In this document: piece after piece, positions 1 through 10,400 of the stretch
How the letters are laid out: the number at the start of each line of letters is the position of its first letter
How positions within the stretch are numbered: position 1 is the first letter of the stretch
Program-made: the position numbers and the translations under genes
Notes under the pieces: model-generated
What the model saw: only the letters and a program-made list of their open reading frames with translations
What the model was told of the DNA's origin: nothing
Databases searched by the model: none
NCBI GenBank assembly: GCA_032622095.1
Contig: CP136061.1
Span: 82,122,324 to 82,186,323, forward strand
Direction of reading: 5' to 3'
From: Siphonodentalium dalli
Taxonomy: Eukaryota > Mollusca > Scaphopoda > Gadilida > Siphonodentaliidae
DNA length: 64,000 bases

Positions 1-44
1 ACATCACTGTAGATTTAAGGTCATTAAAATAAATATTTGCATTT

Positions 45-158
45 CTCGGGGAGAGCTTTCCGATGAATGGCAACAAGCCATATTTCCGACTAAATCCTGA
101 AAAGTTACCCATAATTCTGCTGTGGTTAAAGGAGTCGATTAATTAGGGCATTACTGTA
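45..158. mobile_element. One arm of a palindromic mariner-like MITE
   Basis: The right arm only, from GGGGAGAGCTTTCCGATGAA to GGGCATTACTGTA; the left arm is absent. Confidence 0.75.
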
Positions 159-253
159 TTTGGCCTAAATTAGGACAAATTCATCATCTGATAGCAACAA
201 ATTCAGGAATAAGTGGCATTTAGCAAGATTTCAGATAGTGATTTGAAACTTCC

Positions 254-511
254 CTCAACCCATTCTATACTAAATGGATTCTCCCGCTCAGTTATCAAAG
301 TATACCTTGTAATGGTCTATTATTGATTTGGAGGGGTGTTTAGGTAATACAAGCACACAACAGACAGAAAAACAGATAATACCAGAGCAGAATGATTCTT
401 AATCATACGAGGGAAATGTTCAAGTAATAAGTTTCAACATTTGAACTTATTATTTGAACATTCCCTAAGGGAACAACTCATCAATGATCATTTAGTATAG
501 AAAGAGTTAAA
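254..511. mobile_element. TTAA-type MITE, family CCCTTTCTATACTAAATG
   Basis: Left end CAACCCATTCTATACTAAAT and right end ATTTAGTATAGAAAGAGTTA are inverted. Inside is a smaller palindrome (GGGAAATGTTCA ... TGAACATTCCC, 410-465). Related ends recur near 16167 and 27775. Confidence 0.6.
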
Positions 512-1013
512 ACCGAGCTGCATTACAAATGTATTGTCTACATTTCTTAACTATGGTGTACAATTTGTGTGACAATCACTTGAGTATGTCATGACCCTCC
601 ACCCACCAAAGCTCTCTCATAATCTGAGACTTCACAACCAATACCTAGTAAACCCTAAGAATTTTTATTATCATCATTGTTCAATGATTTGAGATGAGTT
701 ATGGATAACAGTGGATATAAAGATATAACATGAATTTGTGAGAAGGTCGAAGGGAGACTACCTAATTCCAGCCATTTTTGGGGCCATCTCCTTTTATACT
801 CAACAGAATATATGCAACAAATGAATGAATTTGAGCCATGGATGAGTGCAAAATACACTAATGTACCATATGAACGATGTAAAACAACATTGTAATTATA
901 ATGAAAAAGAGTCAATGCCTTAAACCATTTACTGATGTATATAGGAGATATAGCACAGTAGCAATGTTATATTTATTGCCTCCGAAACATGCCGAGCCAA
1001 GCTGGCCATTTGA
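512..1013. other. No recognisable feature
   Basis: AT-rich, short chance ORFs only. Confidence 0.5.
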
Positions 1014-1125
1014 GCTTCCTTTTTTGGGGTTGCTTCGGTGGCCGTGTGGTATTGACGTCGGACTTTGAGTCGCGCTCGCCGTCATGGGCCGGGGTTCGAA
1101 TCCCACCCAATCCAAAAAAAATTGC
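1014..1125 (+). repeat. tRNA-derived SINE or tRNA pseudogene
   Basis: GGTGGCCGTGTGGTATTGAC resembles an A box, and GGGGTTCGAATCCCACC is a B box about 55 bases on, followed by an A8 run. The T stem has mismatches and the acceptor stem does not close, so it is not a working tRNA. Confidence 0.55.
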
Positions 1126-1188
1126 ACTGTCTCAAAAATCAAATTTGCATTTACTGATGTTTTATATAATTATCAGGTTTGTTTTACA

Positions 1189-1405
1189 TACAGTAATGTT
1201 CTAAATAATCGACTCCTTAACCACAGCAGAATTATGGGTAACTTTTCAGGATTTAGTCAGAAATATGGCTTGTTGCCATTCATCAGAAAGCTCTCACTGG
1301 GAGCTTTCTGATGAATGGCAACAAGCCATATTTCCGACTAAATCCGGAAAAGTTACCCATAATTCTGCTGTGGTTATGGAGTCGATTATTTAGAGAATTA
1401 CTGTA
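1189..1405. mobile_element. Palindromic mariner-like MITE (TACAGTAATG ends), copy 2
   Basis: Two ~105-bp arms are almost exact reverse complements around CTCTCACTGGGAGAG, with ends TACAGTA / TACTGTA. The TA target is inferred. Confidence 0.85.
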
Positions 1406-2255
1406 ATTCTTTGCGTACTCATTTTAATTCTTTATTGGATATTTTCTGTTGAGAATAGTGGAAGGTGGCCCCCATTATCAGTGGATTTAGGTACAATCTC
1501 CCTTTATAACAGAAATGCTGGGGGTGGGCATGACATACTTCTGAACATAATATGATTTCAACGTTTGATTGGTATTAGTAAACTACAAAGATAAATTCTT
1601 AAGAAATTAGAGAAAACTAAAAATTTCAACAATGTTTGAGGTGATTTCACAAACAACCGACTAAAATAATGATTTATCATTTAATCATAAAACATGAGCA
1701 ATGGAATGAAGCTGATATGTAAACAATCTGATTGAACCGAAGCTATTGAATTAGTTACGCTGTATTGAATCGACCAAACAGCGGTATCCATAATAAAGAT
1801 ACAGAAGGCGCTCGCGGTTGGTAAAGCTGAAAAATAAAACAAAGCTTGTAAAACCATTATCAAAATGAAGAACGTGAAAAAATAGATAGATTTTTTATGG
1901 CAAATATCGTAATATGAACAATTTAGAAACCTCAAGAAGCACATATGATTTTAGGTGATATTCCAGTGAACGTGTTATCTTTATAGCGCTTGTTATTTGC
2001 TAGTTCAAAGGTGAAATTCCAATTACATTCTAACCTTATACGAATCTCGAATTTAGGATGGGCCAGACTTAATGAGAGAGAGAGAGAGAGCAGACTTTTA
2101 TTGATGGCCTAGTGTACCAGTGTTATGAATATTTCTTGCCTGGTGTACCAGTGTTATGAGTAATTCATTGCTTGGTATTTCAGAATCAGAGTTTTCACAA
2201 GGACTTGAAATTCAGCTAACAACAATAATCATCTACTTCAATTTTTCTTGTTTTT
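1406..2255. other. No recognisable feature except a short repeat
   Basis: Contains the (GA)n tract and two nearby copies of GGTGTACCAGTGTTATGA-type sequence (2110-2165). An 87-codon hydrophobic ORF (1944-1681, minus) matches nothing I know. Confidence 0.4.
2074..2090 (+). repeat. (GA)n microsatellite
   Basis: Eight GA units. Confidence 0.9.
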
Positions 2256-2760
2256 TTAACCATTTCAGTGCCAGGGGCCGATTTCATCGGCCCTAATTTA
2301 CGGTCATTTAAAATCGGCCCTAAAAAAATTAAAAAAAAACTTCTTTTGTTTCTTCTTTTTTTGGGTTGAAATTTTTTGGGTATGCTTAAGCATGCTATAG
2401 CGAATTTAAAAACAAACTGGATAAAACCTTAGGGGCATGTTATAACTCAAAACTATCACCAAGTATTCATAGTAATAATTTTGATGCCCATGAAAAAACG
2501 TAAGATTCCCTGGCACTAAACCTACAAAATAAGTCTGTTAAAGAATATAAGAAAAAATTATTAAAATTGTAAAAAATAATAACAAATGATGAAAAATTGT
2601 TAGGCCAATGCATTCTCTTATATATGCGAGCCGACCTATGGTCGACTCGCTTATATAAATATGCGAGCCGACCTATGGTCGACTCGCATATATAAGAGAA
2701 TGCATTGGCACAGGGTATAAGGGTTGATACAAAAATCGGACCTGGCACTGAAAGGGTAAA
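2256..2760. mobile_element. TTAA-type MITE, family CCATTTCAGTGCCAGG
   Basis: Inverted ends TTAACCATTTCAGTGCCAGG and its complement (right TTAA decayed to TAAA) enclose about 500 bases. A duplicated hairpin module sits at 2607-2712. piggyBac-like affiliation is inferred from the TTAA site and end style. Confidence 0.7.
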
Positions 2761-3367
2761 TAATCCTAACTTATCACCTAATTCATTGCTCAAAATTTAC
2801 AAATAATCAGATGAAACACTGGTATCACACAGGAATACATATATTACTTTATCATATGACTCAATCATTATTTACATTGGAAAGTATATCATAAATCAAT
2901 TTCATATCAATTACTAGTTCATATCACCTTCCAATAGTTTGATTGGTTTGTTGACAAAAAGTGTGTTCTGATTGGCTGAATGGCAGCCGGGGCCGAGCTG
3001 TGCATCTCTAACTAAATGCAGGTCAAATTCGTGCGCGTCAATCAACGCGATGCCGAAATTCTCGCAATTATAATCTTGAAATATATAGTTTTGGACATTG
3101 TTATACGATAAATAGAATATGTAATTCGTATTTATCTAATAAACATACGATATAATGTCACAAACTGAGAACAGAATAGCGCACTATATCTTCGCGTGCA
3201 TATTATTTCTGCTAGTTCACCAGGTGTAATTGAGCATCCGGTGCAATGAAGTGACGTCACATTAACCTTTTGCTGCCGATGTCATATAGCTATTTAGTGA
3301 TTTGTGTGCGTTTTGGACATCATAATCAATTTATAGGTGTCATATGATAAATAGATTATGTAATTCG
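2761..3367. other. AT-rich unassigned sequence
   Basis: GATAAATAGAATATGTAATTC (3108-3128) recurs as GATAAATAGATTATGTAATTC (3348), suggesting parts of an old inverted-repeat element that includes the palindrome at 3368-3485. Confidence 0.4.
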
Positions 3368-3485
3368 TGTTTCTCTCATATGATATTTATGAAACTCGTC
3401 ACAAATTTTCAGTTTTCTCTCGCCAGAGGCTCGAGAAAACTGAAAATTCTTAGACTCGTTTCATAAATATCATATGAGAGAAACA
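3368..3485. repeat. Perfect-type palindrome
   Basis: TTTCTCTCATATGATATTTA and TAAATATCATATGAGAGAAA are the outer arms, AAATTTTCAGTTTTCTC the inner arm. The centre is GCCAGAGGC. Confidence 0.85.
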
Positions 3486-3575
3486 CTCATTTCATATCCT
3501 CTATATAATACATCTGATGAACTTAGCTAAAGTTTGGCATACACTGACTACACTTTTCCCACAGATCAGAACTAA

Positions 3576-4441
3576 TTAACCGTTTCATGATGGGAGCTGC
3601 GCTGGTGCAACATTAAAGACCCTGTACCAATGCATTCTCTTATATATGTGAGTCGACCATAGGTCGCCTCGCATATATAAGAGAATGCACTGGTCTAATA
3701 GTTTTTTTTTTCAATTATTCTTACATTCTTTAACAATTTTTATAATTTTTTCTTACATTCTTTAACCCTTTGGCGAGTAGAACGACATATATGTCATCTA
3801 TCGGTTGAGGAGTAGAACGACATATATCTCGTTTCAGGAAGTGTTATTTTATGTAGACATAACTTCAATAAATCATCTGATTTATCAATGATTTGTATAG
3901 GAGTTATTTTGATTAATATAATGTCCCAAATGTATAAGTGCAATCGATTATGAAAACACATGTTAACAAAAAATGCACATAAATTAAAACGAATTATTGG
4001 ACCATTTTGACCCGAACTTGTTAATAATTATTGCTATGACGTTTGTTAAATTTACTCATGACATCATGTGTATGACGTTATAGATACTCTCCAAAGGGTT
4101 AACAATTTTTTATCATTTTTTCTTACATTCTTTATCAATTTTTATAATTTGTTCTTACATTCCATAACAATTTTTGTAAATTTTCTTTATATTCTTTAAC
4201 AATTTTATCATTTTTTTTTAAATTTTCATACATTCTTTAAGAATTTTGATCAGTTTTTATCATTATTTCTTACATTTACAAAATAAAAATAATAAATTTT
4301 TTCATTTTTTCTTACATTCGTTAACAATTATAAAAAGTAATATAAAATTTGTTAGGCCAATGCATTCTCGCATATATAAGAGAATGCATTGACTAAGGGT
4401 TTTCACAAAAATTCAGTAAGCTCCCATCATGAAAGGGTTAA
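3576..4441. mobile_element. TTAA-type MITE, family CCCTTTCATGATGGGAGCT, carrying a nested MITE
   Basis: TTAA at both ends (3576-3579, 4438-4441) with inverted ends CCGTTTCATGATGGGAGC and GCTCCCATCATGAAAGGG. It carries hairpin modules at 3625-3690 and 4357-4395 and an AT-rich middle of repeated 'cttacattctttaacaat'. A different MITE is inserted at 3772-4102. Confidence 0.85.
3772..4102. mobile_element. Nested TTAA-type MITE, family CCCTTTGGCGAGTAG
   Basis: Inverted ends CCCTTTGGCGAG / CTCCAAAGGG with TTAA on both sides. Host sequence reads ACATTCT-TTAA on the left and TTAA-CAATTTTT on the right. The same host repeat occurs uninterrupted nearby, so the target site can be read directly. Confidence 0.85.
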
Positions 4442-4879
4442 ATCACTATAAGAGATGGATTCATCTGTAGTATTACATATTTGTAGCATATCACATGCAG
4501 CGGGCTCATTTAAACATGCCTTAATATGCAGCCGTCACAACGAATGAACACACAGCTTAAGCCCTGAATACATAATATAGTAAATATATTCATACCATAT
4601 TATAACAGACATTTACAACCCCAGATATTCATATGTGTATTGAGACAAAATCAACCAAAGAAGAATAAAAAATTATGGCACTTCACCATCAGATGATATT
4701 TAAGAGTCAGGGTAGAAATTGGAGATCTAATGAATGACAATGACTATAATTATAATAAACCTCTTGTACTATACTGGCTGTGCTGCTTAGTGTTGAAACG
4801 ACTCTGAGATTCTGGAGTCGACTTGTCTAACCCCAAATGTTGGGTCGAAGTCAACTAGTCGGGACTTGCAGCCGAGAAG

Positions 4880-5093
4880 TACAGTAATGCCCTAAATAAT
4901 TGACCCCTTAACCACAGCAGAATTATGGGTAACTTTTCAGGATTTAGTCGGAAATATGGCTTGTTGCCATTCATCGGAAAGCTCTCAGTGAGAGCTTTTC
5001 GATGAATGGCAACAAGCCATATTTCCGACTAAATCCTGAAAAGTTACCCATAATTCTGCTGTGGTTAAGAGGTCGATTTAGGGCATTACTGTA
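4880..5093. mobile_element. Palindromic mariner-like MITE, copy 3 (nested)
   Basis: Same palindrome, centred near 4986, within the hAT-like element 4788-5977. Confidence 0.85.
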
Positions 5094-5285
5094 TATAGCT
5101 ATACCCATATCCTTATTTCCCTCCTCTCTTAGTTGCAATTTTTGCCCATTACTAGTGCTGTTCAAAGGACAATAATTCAGAGGAAAAAAGTCATGGAACT
5201 TGGAGCAACTGGTGACCCAGTTATCTGACGTTTGGTGCATGACTTAAGTGCTACATTTTGAGCATACTGACTGTGTTGCATTTAT

Positions 5286-5681
5286 TTAACCCTTTACCCA
5301 ACAGAACGGCCCTGTACCAATGCATTCTCTTATATACATGTATGCGAGTCGACCATAGGTCGCCTCGCATATATAAGAGAATGCATTGGCTTAACACATT
5401 AAAAATTATAAAATTGTTAAAGAATGTAAGAAAAAATGGTAAAAAAAGAATTTTTTTAGGCCAATGCATTCTCTTATATATGAGAGGCGACCTATGGTCG
5501 ACTCGCATATATAAGAGAATGCATTGGCACAGGGCATAACTGTAACTATCACAATGTGGTCAAGGAGCCGGTTCCAATGATATCCATATTTGTATGGTTC
5601 TATTGAGACAGACCGAAGATATTTTAGGCTGTTGAAGCTTTATTTGGGCGGTTTTGGCCGGTTTGTTGGCTAAAGGGTTAA
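5286..5681. mobile_element. TTAA-type MITE, family CCCTTTACCCAACA, copy 1
   Basis: TTAA-flanked, with ends CCCTTTACCCAACAGAAC and GTTTGTTGGCTAAAGGG. Two hairpin modules (5315-5388, 5460-5532) are reverse complements of each other. It is nested in the hAT-like element 4788-5977. Confidence 0.85.
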
Positions 5682-5789
5682 AGCTGTCACATTCACTGCA
5701 AATGTTTGATCAATGTGCCTATACCTACATTAGTCTTTTAACTCTTATTGTGGGAAGTATTTACAAGGTTCCGACAAGTCGACAGGGAA

Positions 5790-5970
5790 AATACAGTCGA
5801 CATTGGGAGATACCGGCGTCGACATTGGTTAGTTCACTAATCGTTTGGAGATACCGGCGTCAACATTGGTTAGTCCACTAATCGTTTGGAGATACCGGCA
5901 TCGACATTGGTTAGTCCACTAATCGTTTGGAGATACCGGCGTCGACATTGGTTAGTCGACTAATCGTTTC
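5790..5970 (+). repeat. 41-bp minisatellite next to a hAT-like right end
   Basis: About four copies of a unit containing GGAGATACCGGCGTCGACAT and TTAGTCCACTAATCGTTT. The last unit runs into the terminal TCGTTTCAACACTA of the element. Confidence 0.85.
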
Positions 5971-6117
5971 AACACTAGTGATACTCGCAGGCTGATCAAC
6001 AAGCTCCAAGTTTAATTTAGTTCAAGGACAACCAAATTTGTTAAATATTAATTTTATTTTGAAAACAGTCGCCGTAATTATCAATGTTTCAATATATATA
6101 ACAGAGTAAACAAACCC

Positions 6118-6345
6118 AATTTATGTATGGTCATTTGCAGGGTTTGTATTTGATTCTGGGAATCAGGTTTATGTATGTTCACACGCAAGGTTTGTATTTG
6201 ATTCTGTTCACACGCAAGGTTTGTATTTGAATCTGGGAAATCAGGTTTATGTATGTTCGCACGCAAGGTTTGTATTTGATTCTGGGAATCAGGTTTATGT
6301 ATGTTCACACGCAATGTTTGTATTCGATTCTGGGAATCAGATTAA
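6118..6345 (+). repeat. ~48-bp tandem repeat
   Basis: About five imperfect units of 'ggtttatgtatgttcacacg' plus 'caaggtttgtatttgattct', some shortened. Confidence 0.85.
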
Positions 6346-6571
6346 AAAACTCTGTGAAGAAACGGTGAGGCATTAAAGAACTATTTCTTTATTGGTGCAC
6401 CTCAATCTGCCAATTTGAGGATATAGAGAAACTAAACAAAAAAAAGAAAACAAAACTTTTCAAAGAAACTATACAACTTGCTAACAGTTAAACTTGATAA
6501 TAAAGATACTTTCCGGGTCTTCAGTTCATATTTATTATTTTATACCGATGCAAGTATTTCAAATTTGTTAT

Positions 6572-6880
6572 TTAACCCTTTACCCAACAAACCGGCCAAA
6601 TAAAGCTGCAACAGCCTAAATTATCTTGGGTCTGTCTCAATAAAACCATACAAATATGGATATCATTGGAACCGGCTCATTGACCACATTGTGATGGTTA
6701 CAGTTATGCCCTGTGCAAATGCATTCTCTTATATATGCGAGTCGACCATAGGTCGCCTCGCATATATAAGAGAATGCATTGGCCTAAAAAAAAATTCATA
6801 ATATTTTTCTACATTCTTTGACAATTTTATCATTTTTAATATGTATTGGCACAGGGCCGTTCTGTTGGGTAAAGGGTTAA
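6572..6880. mobile_element. TTAA-type MITE, family CCCTTTACCCAACA, copy 2
   Basis: TTAA on both sides; ends CCCTTTACCCAACAAACC and TTCTGTTGGGTAAAGGG. One hairpin (6712-6784) is intact; the second is reduced to 'tattggcacaggg'. Confidence 0.85.
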
Positions 6881-6998
6881 AGAGATAATCCATCTTTTAA
6901 TATCTTGATTGAATGAAAATTCACACAAAATAAAGGAGTTTCATAGAAAAATTGTTATTGTAAGTGAGATAGTGCTGCCAGGAAGAGGACAGGTATCT

Positions 6999-7183
6999 TT
7001 AATCATTTCATGATGAGAGCTGCACTGGAGCAGCATTAAAGATCCTGTGCCAGTGCATTCTCTTACATATATATGCGAGCGCGAGTCTCCCATAGGGAGA
7101 CTCGTATATATAAAAGAATGCACTGGCTTACAAGATCTAGGTAAATATTGTTAGGCCAATGCATTCTATTATATATGTGAGGC
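6999..7183. mobile_element. Truncated CCCTTTCATGA-family MITE
   Basis: Left end TTAATCATTTCATGATGAGA, one hairpin with GTCTCCCATAGGGAGAC (7050-7127), then the start of a second hairpin word at 7150 where similarity stops. Confidence 0.65.
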
Positions 7184-7384
7184 AAGTAATTTAGCCAAAA
7201 GTTCTAAATAAAAAACCACTAATTTTTATCTTGAGTGCAAACTCTAGTCAAGAAGGCAATTAATGTCGGCCACATGACACATGTGAAACAATTATGAGCA
7301 GGTAATGATGTCATCAATCGCAACAATAAATACATATAAGTCAACAACTGAAGTAATTGTAACAACTAAATGATGAAGCTATCG
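7184..7384 (-). other. IFRD 3' untranslated region (extent unknown)
   Basis: The sequence following the IFRD stop has no coding signal. No AATAAA is obvious on the minus strand within the first 200 bases; candidates lie near 6531 and 6386, beyond the MITE copies. A truncated MITE (6999-7183) may be part of the transcript. Confidence 0.4.
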
Positions 7385-7474
7385 TCAGAATCCATTCGCT
7401 GCAACTGATCGCTTGTCTCGGTGCTTTGCTCTCAGTTTTGTCCTTGCTTTGAATACTGCGGCATTATACAGATG
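7385..7474 (-). CDS. IFRD: IFRD coding exon 12 with stop codon
   Basis: Acceptor TTTATTTTAG, 90 bases ending in TGA at 7387-7385. Encodes HLYNAAVFKARTKLRAKHRD then KRSVAANGF. The basic helix matches HLYNAAAFKARTKARS of IFRD2, the part reported to sit in the ribosome. A near-identical copy of this acceptor and the first ~22 exon bases lies upstream at 7512-7545. Confidence 0.94.
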   Translation of the reverse strand, partial: HLYNAAVFKARTKLRAKHRDKRSVAANGF

Positions 7475-10400
7475 CTAAAATAAAGGAAGAAGGTATTGGT
7501 TAAGTGGTTATAATACTGCGGCATTATACAGGTGCTAAAATAAAGGTATAGGTTAAAGATGCAAAATCCGATTTAACGCCAATAAATTACTATTTCTTCG
7601 GCTTCGAGGATAAAAAAAATATTTTATTTGAGTCGAGGAATCCACCCTTCAAAGCTCAAAATTTTTATTTTTTTACAACTGCTAATTTTATCCACCTCAA
7701 ATATTTGTCAGTGTAGCAAAAATTCTACTGACATTTTCGTGAAATATACAGATATGCGTGGAAACCATTATCAGAGGTCACGGCTCATGGTGGCCATCGC
7801 AAATTATTTTCGGAATATAAGACGATGAAAAGTGTTGCCAGCAATAAAAAATAAGGTATTTTGTGACAGTTGGCAAGCAGATTCATATACTTATTTACGA
7901 ATCGGTAATCATGTTTTATTCACGCAATTAGACATGTTATATGGCACCACGCTAGTTACATGTGTAAATAGATGTTTGTTTACATTTGCGGTGACACATG
8001 TTGGGAAAATTCAAATTTGAACTAGGCATCGCCATATACTGAAGTTGTAAACCACACTCATTCACCATCAAAACTGCCAAGAAAATCATTATTATAGGAC
8101 TTTTTTGGCAAATATTATATCGAGCTTGGTAGTGGCACCCTGGAATATAGTGTAGTATGAGATAACTCGTAGCCGGCACTCACATGTTAACCCTTTACCC
8201 AACAGAACGGCCCTGTGCCAATGCATTCTCTTATATATGCGAGTCGACCATAGGTCGCCTCGCATATATAAGAGAATGCATTGGCTTAACACATTAAACT
8301 TTTTTTAGGCCAATGCATTCTCTTATATATGCGAGGCGACCTATGGTCGACTCGCATATATAAGAGAATGCATTGGCACAGGGCATAACTGTAACCATCA
8401 CAATGTGGTCAATGAGCCGGTTCCAATGATATCCATATTTGTATGGTTCTATTGAGACAGTCCGAAGATATTTTACATAATTTTAGGCTGTTGAAGCTTT
8501 ATTTGACCGGTTTTGGCCGGTTTGTTGGGTAAAGGGTTAAAGCAGGGTTTCTGCTATACCGGCATGGGTTCCTTGAACTGCCAGTTTATTTTAATTTTCA
8601 GGGTCCCATTCCTCCAGCCCAGATTTCCCCTGCCACCATAACCCAGGACACATATCATGTGTATAAAAGTATAGAGATGTATATAACTTCTCTCCATCTT
8701 GTTGGGATATCAATACGGAATTTTAGAGGACAACTTTATTTGATATCTTTGTAAAAATACAGACGCTGAATGAAAGTGCATACCGAAACCGACATCACTA
8801 GAATACATCTCTTTGGATTACAGCTAGTTACGTCGCAGGTAGGTTACGAAAAATCGTCAGCAGTTTAATTTTACTTGGCGATTGTCTCTGTTTTATGTCG
8901 CAAAATACATTCCACTTTATATTTTTGCACAGGTTCTACCATAATTTAGGTTTAAATTCAGATCTCAGGGTGGGTTACCGATGTGTTAAAATTAAGGCAT
9001 TATTCACTGTCTTGGCGACTGTATATTCTGAAATTTCCAGTTGTTACGCATCCGTAAATAAGTTCTGATCATTTGAATGGGTACACAGAGCGTCTGCGAA
9101 TTATTTATTTATAACTCCATTGTATGTTTTACAATCACAATAAATTTCTATTGATTTTGAAGTTAGAGGGTTTGATAGCTTGACAACTTTGGTAGAAAAT
9201 ATATGCAGGTAAAACGATCTGCCAATTACAATATCTTACACTTCTAGATTATAGACCTATATCACAAAATTACATGTAGATATATCTGTATTCCTACATT
9301 AAAATTATTTACTGGATTTTCCCCTAAGCAGCTAATGGTCCCATTCCCCGACCCCTAGCGGAAACCCTGCCTAAAGCCACAAAGCAGTTTGCTCCAAAAA
9401 ACACATAATAATAGTCATTTTATAATCCCCCGCCCCCACCGGGTGTATTTTGTCACGCCCAGAATGGCTCTTGTTAATACCGTTACCTGTACAGCAGTAT
9501 ATGTTACTTACTCGTTCGTGTCTCTGTCCTTTCGTGGGTTTCATACTGGCCATGGGGATTGGTGGTCCTATACCAAAGATCTCTCTCACCATTTCATTAT
9601 CCTGATAAAAATAGGAAAATCTATACAGAATTTATACGAATGTATCCTAAGAAAATTTCATTTTTTGCCAAAAAGTTTCAAGGTTAGAATTCCCGCAAGT
9701 TAATTAGAAATGCGGATGATGTATAAGAATCAGAGAAAATTCTACGAGGAGAATGATATTCCAGGGTTTAGTTTTGAGTATTTCTACCGGAATCAGAGAG
9801 TGTTTGATGAGTGGTGTCGAAGGAATAATTGACAGTGGAAACTTCCAGAATTAATTAATTGGATTCGCTGAATTGAGCCTGAATTCAATTGATAAATTCT
9901 GTGATTTCCCCCCAGTTTGTTAGTGTTATTGAATATTATATATTTAAAACCATATGCATGCATTTATGAATAAAACTTGTTACATTGTTCAATTGCTCTT
10001 TATTATTTAATTGTAATCCCCCCGCCCCACGGAAATCCAAAAAAATTCTGATTGCTTGATAGCATATGTATGATGTATGCATGCCTCACAATCTTCAATG
10101 GGACATAACTCTAGATTTATAATTGACATTAATGTAGAGTTATTACGCATTGAAGCTTGTTAAGCATCCTATCGAACAAAGAGGATTAACTCTATTATTT
10201 ATATTGCTCAAATTCTGTGAATTCAATGGGTGGTTTGTGGGTGGTTGTTGAGATGTTAGAAAAGTGTAAATAATCAACAAAATTGTCGTTTAAATTATAC
10301 ATTTAAATGGAATGTCATTAAAATTACATTTGCTGATAGCACAATTGATGAATATGCAATGAATTGGAATCAGAATTAGGGCCCTGCGAATCAGAAATTT

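Larger units (their letters stand above)
4788..5977. mobile_element. hAT-like element with TAGTGTTGAAACGA ends, carrying two nested MITEs
   Basis: Ends TAGTGTTGAAACGA and TCGTTTCAACACTA are perfect complements. The flanking 8-mers GTGCTGCT and GTGATACT agree at 6 of 8 bases, which fits an old hAT target duplication. It holds MITEs at 4880-5093 and 5286-5681 and a 41-bp minisatellite next to the right end. Confidence 0.75.

Noticed and set aside
1014-1125. Functional tRNA gene
   Set aside because: A and B boxes are present but the T stem has mismatches and no acceptor stem closes.
1681-1944. 87-codon hydrophobic ORF on the minus strand
   Set aside because: No family resemblance, no splice context and AT-rich composition; likely chance.
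5251-5508. ORFs with RVDHRSPRIYKRMHW-type peptides (also near 8092, 26854, 35603, 49666, 53102)
   Set aside because: They are translations of the MITE hairpin module and its complement, present in both strands of every copy.
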